Notes under the pieces: generated by a model | What the model was told of the DNA's origin: nothing | Databases searched by the model: none | What the model saw: the letters and a program-made list of their open reading frames with translations, nothing else | From: Desulfosudis oleivorans Hxd3 | GTDB taxonomy: Bacteria > Desulfobacterota > Desulfobacteria > Desulfobacterales > Desulfosudaceae | Assembly: GCF_000018405.1 (NCBI RefSeq) | Contig: NC_009943.1 | Location: 1,801,001-1,865,000 of the forward strand | Length of the DNA: 64,000 bases | Direction: 5' to 3' | Made by a program: the position numbers and the translations under genes | Shown: in pieces, positions 1 to 8,201 of the stretch | Layout of the letters: each line of letters begins with the position of its first letter | Numbering within the stretch: position 1 is the stretch's first letter

Positions 1-153
1 CATTCGCCGCACGAGCGTACTCACCTGGTTTTTCAGGGATATGACAGCGGCCGCCAGCACCCCTGTCAGCCCGCCTGCCAGAAAAGCCCCGTCGCCCCGC
101 AGCCAGAAGGCGCCTGCCAGCGCACCGATTACACCCAGAAAGACGTAAAGCAT
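1..153 (-). CDS. N-terminus of a membrane protein, DUF2339-like (partial)
   Basis: The gene runs off the left edge and only its first 51 codons are visible. It starts at an ATG (position 153) preceded by an AAGGA ribosome binding site. The peptide has two short hydrophobic, glycine/alanine-rich helices (about residues 2-17 and 24-42) followed by a basic stretch ending LVRRM. This pattern is what the N-terminus of DUF2339-type multi-pass membrane proteins looks like, but too little is present to be sure. It is transcribed away from the kinase-like gene on its right, so positions 154-381 form a divergent intergenic region. Confidence 0.5.
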   Translation of the reverse strand, partial: MLYVFLGVIGALAGAFWLRGDGAFLAGGLTGVLAAAVISLKNQVSTLVRRM

Positions 154-265
154 GGCAGTCCTTTTTTTGTTTGAAATGTTTGAAGGAGTAAAATAAAGGA
201 TAAGAATATATTTTGTGGATGCTATTGATAACAGCATTTAAAACAGGTGTCAATTGTCTTTCCTG

Positions 266-295
266 CTGGCAATGCGGCGTCCATGGGTATATAAT
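266..295 (+). promoter_or_regulatory. Probable sigma70-type promoter for the cytidylate-kinase-like/BON gene
   Basis: A perfect -10 hexamer TATAAT (290-295) lies 18 nt downstream of CTGGCA (266-271), a 4/6 match to the -35 consensus. It sits 86 nt upstream of the start codon of the gene at 382, in the divergent intergenic region. This is by consensus only. Confidence 0.45.
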
Positions 296-381
296 CGGCT
301 TCCGCGGGCCTTCCGGTATTTCTTGTGCCGATTAAAAAGTGCCGGCATACGATAGAAACAGCTTATTTTCAGGGAGTAATC

Positions 382-1218
382 ATGTCTGTTATTACCATTT
401 CACGAGGCTCTTACAGCCGGGGCAAAGAGGTCGCCGAGAAGGTGGCCGAAAAACTGGGGTATGCGTGCATCTCCAGGGATATCCTGCTGGAGGCGTCCGA
501 GGCGTTCAATATTCCGGAGATCAAGCTGGTCCGGGCCATTCACGACGCCCCGTCGGTCCTGGAACGCTTCACCCACGGCCAGGAACGGTACATCAGTTAT
601 ATTCGAAAGGTGCTGCTGCATCACGTTCAGAAGGACAACGTAGTCTACCACGGACTGGCCGGCCACTTTTTTCTGTTAAATATTCCCCATGTTTTAAAGG
701 TCCGGATTATCGCGGATATGGAGGACCGGGTGGCGGAAGAAATGGCCAGGGAAAAAATTCCGGAAGACAAGGCCCGCTACCTTTTAAAGAAGGATGATGA
801 CGAGCGTCGCAAGTGGGGGCTTCAGCTTTACGGCATTGACACCTGGGACAGCCAGCTTTACGACATGGTGCTGCACATCAAGACCCTGACCGCGGACGAT
901 GCCGTGGACCTCATTGTTCAGACCGCCGGCAAGCCGGTGCTTCAGACCACGGCCCGGTCCCAGGCCCTTGTGGACGACCTGGCCCTGGCCGCCACGGTGC
1001 AGGCTGAACTGGTGAAGGTGGCGCCCCGGCTGGAGGTGACGGCCGACAACGGGGTGGTGCGCGTCGGTGACATGGACGGGACCCTTTCCGTGAAACAGGG
1101 CGTGGCTGATGAGATTCGCCGGATCGCAGGCCAGGTGGACGGTGTAAAAGAGGTCCTGCTGCTTGCGCCTGAAAAACCGGAAGGATACGGTTCGGTCAAC
1201 CCCTTTCATAAGTTATAA
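382..1218 (+). CDS. Cytidylate-kinase-like (AAK26) protein with C-terminal BON domain
   Basis: This 278-residue protein starts at ATG 382 behind an AGGGAG site. Its N-terminal ~190 residues match the cytidylate kinase-like family (opening VITISRGSYSRGKEVAEKVA), a nucleoside-kinase fold in which the P-loop is altered: there is no GK[ST]. Residues about 200-262 form a BON domain (LEVTADNGVVRVGDMDG, then a helix and a VKEVLLL strand), usually a phospholipid- or protein-binding module. The substrate is unknown; a true CMP kinase role is unlikely because the canonical P-loop is missing. It is the first gene of a plus-strand run. The combination of the two domains is clear from sequence; the function is not. 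Confidence 0.75.
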   Translation: MSVITISRGSYSRGKEVAEKVAEKLGYACISRDILLEASEAFNIPEIKLVRAIHDAPSVLERFTHGQERYISYIRKVLLHHVQKDNVVYHGLAGHFFLLNIPHVLKVRIIADMEDRVAEEMAREKIPEDKARYLLKKDDDERRKWGLQLYGIDTWDSQLYDMVLHIKTLTADDAVDLIVQTAGKPVLQTTARSQALVDDLALAATVQAELVKVAPRLEVTADNGVVRVGDMDGTLSVKQGVADEIRRIAGQVDGVKEVLLLAPEKPEGYGSVNPFHKL

Positions 1219-1260
1219 CCCCCGGCCCGGCCCGGCTGGAACCGCCAAAGGGAATGCTCT

Positions 1261-2865
1261 ATGAGATTCAGATGGCTTTACGTGTTGCCGGTTTTTCCGC
1301 TTTTTTTGCTGTGTCACTGCGCGTCGCCCGGCGGGGTGCTCTGGGACAGCCACAATACCAAAGGTGCCGATGCCCGGATGCAGGCCCTTGTGGTTCGGGT
1401 CAACGCCTGCATGGCCAGGGGAAGAACGCCCTTAAAAACCCTTCTGGTGACCTCCCCCTATGACATGGCCCTGTTTCCTCCGGACATCGCCTCTCCCACG
1501 GTGACGTGGCGGGACGGTGATGCCCAAAGCCGGTTCTGGCTGATAAGCGTCGTCTTTGATAACGGTCGCAAGCCGGTTTACGCGTTTGTGCGGGAACCCG
1601 AGTGGACCCCGGACAGAACGACATGGGAAACGATTAAGGCCAACTCTGTTTCGGCCCCGGTGATACTCTCTGTTTTCGGCCTTGCGGATGAAAACGCCGA
1701 TGTCGTGGCATCGGTGGGCCGGGTATCTTTTTCCACATCCACCGACCCTGTGGGCGACGCTGTTTTTTTTCGCCAGATTCCGCTGCCCTTTGCCCTGGCC
1801 AGCCAGAGTTTTGAAAAGACCCGGTGGCGCATGGGCCATATTGATTCTTATGATCCGCCGGCCACGGTGATGCAGGGGGTGCCGGTGTGCGCCAGCTGCC
1901 ATGCCTTTTCAAGCGACGGCAAGTACATGAGCATGGAGTACAACTACGGTAACGACGGCGGGGCCCAGTTTATCGTTAAAACGGCTTCAGAGATTGTCGT
2001 TGAGAAGGAAGATTTTTTTACCTGGAGCGATTTTCCCAAGTCCGGTCTGCTGCCGCCCACACGGGGGCTTTTCGGCCGCATGTCGCCGTCAGGCCGTTAC
2101 GCCGCCGCATCGGTCAACGAGATCTCTTTTGCCACGGTGATGGACGATCTTGACTTTTGCCAGCTTTTTTTTCCCACCTACGGCGTGATCGGGATTTACG
2201 ACAGGGAGACGGGAAACATCCGCCTGCTTCCGGGGGCTGATGACTACGACCTGGTCCACGCCAATCCCGTGTGGAGTATGGACGAAAAAGAGATCGTCTT
2301 CTGCCGGACCGAAACGCGCAACGAGGTGCATGCTGACCTGACAAACGTCAAAACCATCATGGAAACCCGGTCGATTCAGGAACTCAACGCCCTGTATCCC
2401 ATGCGGTTCGACCTTTACCGAGTTCCCTTCAACGATGGCGAAGGCGGCCGGCCGGTCCCCCTTGAAGGGGCGTCGAACAACAACGCCAGCAACTATTTTG
2501 CCCGGTTTTCCCCGGACGGGAAATGGATTGTTTTTACCAAAAGCCCTTACGGCATCATGCTGCAGCCGGACAGCGAGCTGTGGATCGTGCCGGCCGCCGG
2601 GGGCACGGCCCGCAAGATGAACTGCAACCGGGGAAATTTCAACTCCTGGCACAGCTGGTCATCCAACGGCCGGTGGCTGCTCTTTTCCTCCAAGGCCAAC
2701 ACGCCCTATACGGAAATCTTTCTGACCCACGTGGATGAAAACGGCAACGACACAGCACCGGTGATGTTAACCCGGTTTAACGAGCCGGGGTTTGCCGCCA
2801 ATGTACCGGAGTTTGCGCCCGGCGATGCCGCCGGCATTCAGTCTATTCGGATTACCGAACCGTGA
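1261..2865 (+). CDS. TolB/PD40-type beta-propeller protein with one CxxCH haem motif, exported
   Basis: The protein has 534 residues. The first ~20 residues form a hydrophobic signal segment ending LLCHCAS, a poor lipobox; it may be a lipoprotein or simply secreted. A CASCH motif (C210, C213, H214) could bind one c-type haem. Around it are repeats of PD40/TolB-like propeller blades, for example SSDGKYMSM, SPSGRYAAA, SMDEKEIVF, SPDGKWIVF and SSNGRWLLF. Periplasmic or cell-surface location is inferred from the signal and haem motif. It starts 42 nt after the previous gene. The electron partner or binding target cannot be told from sequence. Confidence 0.7.
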   Translation: MRFRWLYVLPVFPLFLLCHCASPGGVLWDSHNTKGADARMQALVVRVNACMARGRTPLKTLLVTSPYDMALFPPDIASPTVTWRDGDAQSRFWLISVVFDNGRKPVYAFVREPEWTPDRTTWETIKANSVSAPVILSVFGLADENADVVASVGRVSFSTSTDPVGDAVFFRQIPLPFALASQSFEKTRWRMGHIDSYDPPATVMQGVPVCASCHAFSSDGKYMSMEYNYGNDGGAQFIVKTASEIVVEKEDFFTWSDFPKSGLLPPTRGLFGRMSPSGRYAAASVNEISFATVMDDLDFCQLFFPTYGVIGIYDRETGNIRLLPGADDYDLVHANPVWSMDEKEIVFCRTETRNEVHADLTNVKTIMETRSIQELNALYPMRFDLYRVPFNDGEGGRPVPLEGASNNNASNYFARFSPDGKWIVFTKSPYGIMLQPDSELWIVPAAGGTARKMNCNRGNFNSWHSWSSNGRWLLFSSKANTPYTEIFLTHVDENGNDTAPVMLTRFNEPGFAANVPEFAPGDAAGIQSIRITEP

Positions 2866-2917
2866 CGGCCGACGAAGCAGGGGCGGCAAGCAACCCTGCC
2901 TTTAAATTGTAAATTCA

Positions 2918-2944
2918 CCGCAAAGAGGCAAAGGACGTAAAGGG
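2918..2944. repeat. Short 9-nt-period array (GCAAAG type)
   Basis: Three consecutive 9-nt units (CCGCAAAGA, GGCAAAGGA, CGTAAAGGG) lie in the gap between the propeller gene and the lipid kinase. The same period and motif recur at 16880-16906 on the other strand. No coding role is visible. Confidence 0.55.
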
Positions 2945-3000
2945 AAAAAACTGAAATTTATTTTTTATCTGAACCTGCATCAATTAAGAGCGGAGAGAAA

Positions 3001-3933
3001 ATGGGCGGAATCGGTGTTGTCTACAATCCCTACGCAGGCAGAAACAGAAAAAACCCTGGCAGGGAAGAGCGGCTTAAAAAAATTCTTGGTGACCGGGGGG
3101 TGTGGTTCCGCACTGAGAACAAGGATTCGCTTTTAAACGCGGCTGCGTATTTCCTGGAGCAGAAAACAGACATCGTGGCGGTGAGCGGCGGCGACGGTAC
3201 CCTTCACCAGGTCTTCACCGCCATCATTAACACCTATAGAGACCGGCCCCTGCCGGCCTTTGCCCTGCTGCGCAGCGGCACCATGAACACGGTTACCAAG
3301 TCCATCAAGCTCAAGGGATGCGCGGCGTCAACCCTGCGGGCCATCATTGATCATCACGAGACCGGAAAACCCATCAAAAAGTTCAAACAGCACCTGCTGA
3401 GGGTCAACGATGTCTATGGATTCATGGCCGGGGCAGGGGTGATCGCCTATTTTCTGGAAGTTTATTATTCAGCCAAACATCCCGGCCCGCCATACGCAGC
3501 CGCCATGGTGTGCCGCATGATCGGCAGCGCCATTTTCGGCACTGATTACAACAGCCGCATCTTCAGGCCCATCCGCTGCCGCCTGGAGGTGGACGGCCGG
3601 GAAATGGAACAGGCCGAGTATATCTTCATCCTGGGATGCACCATTCGGGAGATCGGTCTGGGGTTTACCCCCACTCCCCGGGCCTATGACAGGTCCGGCC
3701 ATTTCCATCTGCTGGCCGGGTCCATGTCGCCGGCCAACCTGGTTCCCAAGGTGCCGGCCCTGTGGCTGGGCCGGGATGTCGAGCATCCCAACCTCTATTT
3801 TTCCGGTCCCACGGCCCGGGTAGTCATGGAGCCCAGGGAAAAAGAGCCGTGGATGATCGACGGGGATATTTATACCACAGAAGAACCGCTCTGCTTTTCC
3901 GTGGGGCCCACTGTGACGCTTCTGGGGAAATAA
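3001..3933 (+). CDS. Diacylglycerol/lipid kinase family protein
   Basis: This 310-residue protein has the DAGK catalytic fold. The N-terminal VVYNPYAGRNR and the nucleotide-binding motif VSGGDGTLHQVFTAI (about residues 58-72) are those of DgkB/YegS-type lipid kinases, which phosphorylate lipids such as diacylglycerol or sphingoid bases with ATP at the membrane surface. A second GSGTMN-like loop (RSGTMNTVTKS) follows as expected. The start ATG has a GGAGAG site 4-5 nt upstream. The substrate cannot be assigned. It converges with trxB. Confidence 0.85.
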   Translation: MGGIGVVYNPYAGRNRKNPGREERLKKILGDRGVWFRTENKDSLLNAAAYFLEQKTDIVAVSGGDGTLHQVFTAIINTYRDRPLPAFALLRSGTMNTVTKSIKLKGCAASTLRAIIDHHETGKPIKKFKQHLLRVNDVYGFMAGAGVIAYFLEVYYSAKHPGPPYAAAMVCRMIGSAIFGTDYNSRIFRPIRCRLEVDGREMEQAEYIFILGCTIREIGLGFTPTPRAYDRSGHFHLLAGSMSPANLVPKVPALWLGRDVEHPNLYFSGPTARVVMEPREKEPWMIDGDIYTTEEPLCFSVGPTVTLLGK

Positions 3934-3971
3934 TCGGAATCGGTCCCGTTGCCATGCCGGAGGGATGCGAA

Positions 3972-4082
3972 TTCTTCGTTTTCTTCTTCTCTTCGCGGTC
4001 TTCGTGTTGGAATATCCGGTCTCCTGAATCCGGCAGGTCGTTTGAAACACGAAGCGCACGAAGTGTACGAAGGACGCGAAGG
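3972..4082. repeat. Inverted pair of 9-nt-period (ACGAAG) arrays
   Basis: The right arm (4047-4082) has four 9-nt units ACACGAAGC, GCACGAAGT, GTACGAAGG and ACGCGAAGG. The left arm (about 3972-4008) holds the complementary CTTCGCGGTCTTCGTGTT type sequence, so the region could fold as a long imperfect hairpin between the lipid kinase and trxB. No open reading frame here looks real. Confidence 0.6.
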
Positions 4083-4107
4083 GGTTAATCTGGAATAACA
4101 GAAAAAA

Positions 4108-4133
4108 CAGGGGCGAAAGATTTTTCGCCCCTG
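4108..4133 (-). terminator. Rho-independent terminator of trxA-trxB
   Basis: An 11-bp perfect stem (CAGGGGCGAAA / TTTCGCCCCTG) with a 4-nt loop is followed on the minus strand by a run of six T. It lies 46 nt beyond the trxB stop codon. Confidence 0.85.
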
Positions 4134-4178
4134 AAGGTTCCGTAAACAACAAAAACACGGCCAGGCCGCGTTTTTTTG

Positions 4179-5108
4179 TTATTCCATGCTCTCGATATAC
4201 GCCTCCGCCGAATGCAGGGCAATGGCGGCATCGCCCACCGAGGTGGCGATCTGGCGCAGCGGAGTGGCCCGCACATCACCGGCGGCAAAAACGCCGGGAA
4301 CCGATGTCGCCATGGCCTGGTCGGTGAGGATAAAGCCGCCTTTGTCGGTATCCACGGCGCCGGCCAGAAAATCGGCGTTGGGATGGATCCCCACCCACAT
4401 GAAACAGCCGTCCACGGCCAGGTCCCTGGTCTCTTCCGTCTTAACGTTTTTCACGGTTACCTTTTCCACATTGGTCAGGCCCCCGCCGATTTCAGTGACC
4501 ACGCTGTCCCACACAAACTCGATCTTTTTGTTTTCAAAGGCCCGCTCCTGGAGAATCTTGGTGGCCCGCAGGGCGTCCCGGCGATGGATCAGGTAGACCT
4601 TTTTGGCAAATTTTGTCAGAAACAGGCTCTCCTGGACCGCGGTGTCGCCGCCGCCCACGGCCGCCACCACCTTGTCCCGGAAGAAAGGAGCGTCGCAGGT
4701 GGCGCAGAAGGAGATACCCCGGCCAATAAACCGTTCCTCGCCCGGTACGTTCAAGCGGCTGGGGGAGGCCCCGGAGGCGATGATCACCGCCTTGCAGGTG
4801 ATGGTCTTGTCCCCCAGGGAGAGAATTTTTACAGGGTCGCTCAGGTCAACGGCCGTGATCTCTTCATATTCCAGGGCCACGCCCAGGCGGGAGGCCTGGT
4901 CGCTCATTCGCATCATCAGGTCCGCGCCGCTGATCCCCTCGGGAAAGCCGGGGTAGTTTTCGATCCAGTCCGACGTCAGTACCTGCCCGCCGGCGGCCAT
5001 TTTTTCAACCACCACGGCGTTGAGCCGGGCACGGGCCGCGTAAATGCCGGCGGTCAGGCCGGCAGGCCCGCCGCCGATAATCACCAGGTCGTAATTTGTC
5101 TCGCTCAT
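4179..5108 (-). CDS. trxB: Thioredoxin-disulfide reductase (TrxB)
   Basis: This 309-residue cytosolic flavoenzyme transfers electrons from NADPH through FAD to thioredoxin. It shows the FAD site GGGPAGLTAGIYAA (residues 11-24), the redox motif CATCDA, the NADPH loop GGGDTA and the HRRD phosphate-binding segment. The length is normal for low-Mr TrxB. It starts 4 nt after the trxA stop codon, so the two form a tight operon ending at the terminator at 4108-4133. The motif CATCDAP differs from the common CATCDG by one residue, which is seen in other anaerobes. Confidence 0.95.
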   Translation of the reverse strand: MSETNYDLVIIGGGPAGLTAGIYAARARLNAVVVEKMAAGGQVLTSDWIENYPGFPEGISGADLMMRMSDQASRLGVALEYEEITAVDLSDPVKILSLGDKTITCKAVIIASGASPSRLNVPGEERFIGRGISFCATCDAPFFRDKVVAAVGGGDTAVQESLFLTKFAKKVYLIHRRDALRATKILQERAFENKKIEFVWDSVVTEIGGGLTNVEKVTVKNVKTEETRDLAVDGCFMWVGIHPNADFLAGAVDTDKGGFILTDQAMATSVPGVFAAGDVRATPLRQIATSVGDAAIALHSAEAYIESME

Positions 5109-5112
5109 TTTT

Positions 5113-5442
5113 CTATTCCAATGCTTTATTCAAAGCCGCTTCCAGCTTGGCCTTGGGCACCATGCCGGTAATCCGCTCCACCACTTCTCCCCCCTTGAAA
5201 ATAATGAGGGTGGGAATGGCCTGAATGCCGAACTTGGTCGGAGTGGAGGGGTTGTCATCCACGTTGCACTTGGCAAACTTGATTTTGCCTTCATAGGCGG
5301 CGGCCAGTTCTTCCACCAGCGGGCCAATAGCCTTGCACGGGCCGCACCAGGGGGCCCAGAAGTCCACAAAGACAGGCATCTCCGCCTGGATCACCTCTGC
5401 TTCAAAACTGCCGTCACTGATGCTTAATACCTTGTCCCCCAT
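5113..5442 (-). CDS. trxA: Thioredoxin (TrxA)
   Basis: A 109-residue thioredoxin with the active site APWCGPCKAIGP and the cis-proline segment IQAIPTLIIF. The start ATG at 5442 has an AAGGAG site 8 nt upstream and gives the usual family length; an in-frame start further upstream would add an unrelated 39-residue extension. It is followed immediately by trxB, its reductase. General disulfide reduction in the cytoplasm is the expected role. Confidence 0.95.
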   Translation of the reverse strand: MGDKVLSISDGSFEAEVIQAEMPVFVDFWAPWCGPCKAIGPLVEELAAAYEGKIKFAKCNVDDNPSTPTKFGIQAIPTLIIFKGGEVVERITGMVPKAKLEAALNKALE

Positions 5443-5625
5443 TGTCACGTTCTCCTTGTTCGTTGTCGATTGTCCGTTACGCCTTTTACGGTTTTTAAAA
5501 TCCGGTTCCGGCGGTTCTGGAAACGAGTCAGCGAATGCTGCCTCAAATAAACCTACCACAGGGTAGTTTCAGATGCAATACTCCCCGCATGCCCGTCTTT
5601 TATAACCGATTTAAATTCAATGAAC

Positions 5626-5770
5626 TCATAAAAAGTCTATTTGGGATGGCAAAGTAAAAAGTTCAAGATCAAGGCGTCGCAAACCCCGAGGAATGAGGCG
5701 TACTTGTCGTACGCCGCAGTGACGAGGGGTGCAGCGCAACGCAGATATTGGGCTTTTTACGAAGCCATCA
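5626..5770. repeat. ~145-bp palindromic dispersed element
   Basis: The 447-nt gap between trxA and the EAL gene contains this element. Its ends are imperfect inverted repeats (CATAAAAAGTCTATTTGGG against CCCAATATC...GTAAAAAGCC on the opposite strand). The centre has a perfect 7-bp stem GGCGTAC-TTGTC-GTACGCC (5697-5715), flanked by AACCCCGAGG and GACGAGGGGT arms. I recognise it as a sequence type scattered in deltaproteobacterial genomes; no protein is encoded. Confidence 0.7.
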
Positions 5771-5781
5771 ATTTTCCTGTC

Positions 5782-5811
5782 TTGACAGCCGTCCGGTCGG
5801 GTGGCTATAGT
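5782..5811 (+). promoter_or_regulatory. Strong sigma70-type promoter upstream of the EAL gene
   Basis: TTGACA (5782-5787) and TATAGT (5806-5811, 5/6 match) are separated by 18 nt, 78 nt upstream of the EAL start codon and just outside the palindromic element at 5626-5770. Confidence 0.6.
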
Positions 5812-5889
5812 GCCTGATCATAGCCGTTTACCCGTTCGAAAACATACAGGAGAAGGGGACGGGTGATTTCAGAACACTGAGGGGAGCCG

Positions 5890-7203
5890 ATGAACGAAAA
5901 AAAAGAGAAAGCAGGCGAGCACGTTTCCGTCACCATACCCGAAGGCTTTTACTGGGACCGGACCCTTGAGATGCCCACGGTCATCAAGGAGTATGACCGG
6001 GTCGAGGCCATATTAAATGAGCTGGGCTACATGGCCTGCATCACCGTTCAGGTGGAGGCCCTCTCCCGCATCGAATACCAGTACGGCAGCACCTCGTACA
6101 ACTTTCTTTTGGGCCGGATCACCGAAAGTTTAAAAGAACTCAAGGACCGGGAGTTCCGGGGCAAGGACGTGTTTGTGGTGGACCTTTACGACGCCGATAC
6201 CTTTGTGATCTTTCTGTCGGCGCCAAGGGAACAGGAAACCCGGCTGGTGGTCCACCTGGAGGACATTGCCGACCGTATTCGCGTGAACATGGAACAGCAG
6301 GTCTTCGACCTGCTCTATCCCTTTTTAAAGGAGTGCGCCCGGCCCAACATCGGCTATGCCTTAAGCATTAAAAATCCCATGGTCAGCAGCATGCGCCTGA
6401 TCCGTCAGCTGGTGAGGGACGCCAAGAAAATGGGCGAGTTCATGGCCGCCAAGCGCAGCTATGTTTCCCGCTATGATCTTCAGCGCATCATCATTGAAAA
6501 AAAGGTTTACTCCGTGTTTCAGCCCATCGTGGACCTGAACTCCCTTGAGGTCATCGGATACGAAGCCCTTTCCAGGGGGCCGGAGGGAACCGAGTTTGCC
6601 AGCCCGTGGCACCTGTTTCTGGTGGCCTCCGAGTTCGGCCTCTCTTTTGAGCTGGACCGGCTGTGCCGCCGCACGGCCCTGGAGGCGGCCCAGCATCTCG
6701 ACACCGACAGAAAGATTTTTGTCAACACCCTGTCCATGACCATTCACGATCCCGAGTTCCGGGGCCTTTACCTTCAGCAGCTGTTTGAAGACCTGGAGAT
6801 CAAGCCCCAGAACGTGGTGTTTGAAATCAGCGAAAAACTGGCCATCGACAACTACGACCTGTTCCGTGGGGCCATGCGCGACTATACCGACGTGGGCATC
6901 GTGCATGCCGGCGACGATATCGGTACCGGCTATTCGGACCTGGAGCGCATCATGGAGCTCAACCCCGGCTTCATGAAGGTGGACATCTCCTTTGTCAAGG
7001 GCGTGGACAAAAGCTACATGAAGCAGGAGATCATTCGTGCCCTTGTGACCCTGTCGAAAAACATCGGCTCCCAGGTGATTGCCGAGGGCGTGGAAACAAA
7101 AGAAGAGTATGAAGCCCTGAAAAAGATCGGTGTGCCCTTTGCCCAGGGATTTCTGTTTGCCGGTCCTTCCCGCACACTCTCTGATATCAACAGGCCGGTG
7201 TAG
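5890..7203 (+). CDS. EAL-domain c-di-GMP phosphodiesterase with degenerate N-terminal GGDEF-like domain
   Basis: The 437-residue protein has no membrane segment. Residues about 45-195 resemble a GGDEF fold without a GGDEF motif. Residues about 205-435 form an EAL domain. The catalytic signature is largely kept: YEALSRG, FVNT, the glutamate of FEISE, the DDIGTGYSDLER loop, the lysine and aspartate of MKVDISFV, and AEGVET. It is therefore probably an active phosphodiesterase that lowers c-di-GMP, or a sensor of it. DDFG is changed to DDIG. A good promoter lies upstream and no operon partner is evident. Confidence 0.85.
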   Translation: MNEKKEKAGEHVSVTIPEGFYWDRTLEMPTVIKEYDRVEAILNELGYMACITVQVEALSRIEYQYGSTSYNFLLGRITESLKELKDREFRGKDVFVVDLYDADTFVIFLSAPREQETRLVVHLEDIADRIRVNMEQQVFDLLYPFLKECARPNIGYALSIKNPMVSSMRLIRQLVRDAKKMGEFMAAKRSYVSRYDLQRIIIEKKVYSVFQPIVDLNSLEVIGYEALSRGPEGTEFASPWHLFLVASEFGLSFELDRLCRRTALEAAQHLDTDRKIFVNTLSMTIHDPEFRGLYLQQLFEDLEIKPQNVVFEISEKLAIDNYDLFRGAMRDYTDVGIVHAGDDIGTGYSDLERIMELNPGFMKVDISFVKGVDKSYMKQEIIRALVTLSKNIGSQVIAEGVETKEEYEALKKIGVPFAQGFLFAGPSRTLSDINRPV

Positions 7204-7407
7204 TTCCAATGTTTCACGAAAGTTTCGACACGAATGAGTACTTTTAAAAGACTGTTGCGATAAAATCCAGGTGCAGTCTCCACAGAAGACATCGCGCGCT
7301 CCTTTCGTCTTGCTATACCTCATTTATCCAAAAAACCCCTTGCGGACCGGGCCGTCTATCCGATACACTCGGGTGGAATTGATTTGTCGAAGCGCCGGGG
7401 AGCTGCC

Positions 7408-7433
7408 GATTCTGATAGCGATCCCGATTCCGA
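7408..7433. repeat. Short ATCGNN-type 6-nt array
   Basis: Four degenerate units (CGATTC, TGATAG, CGATCC, CGATTC) lie in the 286-nt gap upstream of the first purH gene. This is a short member of the family of hexamer arrays found at 9858, 18822, 51913 and 58126. Confidence 0.4.
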
Positions 7434-7489
7434 AAAAAATATAAAAAGGAGGAAGCCGCATTATAAAAAGAATGCGGCGTGGAGCAAAG

Positions 7490-8167
7490 ATGAGCATCAA
7501 CACTGTATCCCAAATCGACGAGTATGTTCCCATTTCCAATGTGTTAATCAGCGTGTCGGACAAGACCGGCCTTGAGGAGTTTGTCACCCGGCTGGTGCGC
7601 ATCAATCCGGATGTGCATATCTTTTCCACGGGCGGCACCTACCAGAAGATTTACGAGATTTTCGGCAGCGCGGCAAAATCGGTCCTGACCCAGGTATCGG
7701 ATTACACCGGCCAGCCTGAAACCCAGGGCGGCCTGGTCAAGACTCTGGATTTTAAAATCTACCTGGGCCTGCTCACCGAAACGTACAACGAATCCCATGC
7801 CCGGGACATGAAACGCACCGGCGCCGTGGCCATCGACATGGTGGTGGTCAACCTTTATCCCTTTTCCCAGACCGTTGCCAGGCCGGATGTGACGCCGGAA
7901 CAGGCCAGGGGCAACATCGACATCGGCGGGCCGTGCATGGTGCGGGCCTCGGCCAAGAATTTCCTGCGGGTGGCATCCGTGGTGGACCCGGCGGATTATA
8001 ATACCGTGGCCGATGAAATGGAGCACCGCCAGGGCGCCCTCTCCCTGGACACCCGGTTCGAGCTGGCCCAGAAGGCCTTTGACCATACGGCCGCCTATGA
8101 CCGGGCCATTGCCGATTACCTGAAAAAGCAGACCATCAACGACGTAAAGGCGTGTTACCGCATGTAG
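7490..8167 (+). CDS. IMP cyclohydrolase (PurH N-terminal half, separate gene)
   Basis: This 225-residue protein matches the MGS-like IMP cyclohydrolase half of bifunctional PurH, which closes FAICAR to IMP in the last step of purine synthesis. Signature segments are VLISVSDKTGLEEF, IFSTGGTYQKI, TGQPETQGGLVKTLDFKIY and NIDIGGPCMVRASAKN. ATG 7490 follows GGAG at 7481-7484; an in-frame ATG at 7472 is less well placed. It ends 34 nt before a separate gene for the transformylase half. Split purH genes are known in deltaproteobacteria, so this is not a broken gene. Confidence 0.9.
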   Translation: MSINTVSQIDEYVPISNVLISVSDKTGLEEFVTRLVRINPDVHIFSTGGTYQKIYEIFGSAAKSVLTQVSDYTGQPETQGGLVKTLDFKIYLGLLTETYNESHARDMKRTGAVAIDMVVVNLYPFSQTVARPDVTPEQARGNIDIGGPCMVRASAKNFLRVASVVDPADYNTVADEMEHRQGALSLDTRFELAQKAFDHTAAYDRAIADYLKKQTINDVKACYRM

Positions 8168-8201
8168 CCCGGCGGGCGTAAAACAGCACCAGGAGAGACC
8201 C

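Noticed and set aside
4154-4180. Terminator on the plus strand after the lipid kinase (GGCC-rich stem and T7)
   Set aside because: The stem is only about 6 bp with a mismatch, and the site is 220 nt beyond the gene; it is too weak to call.
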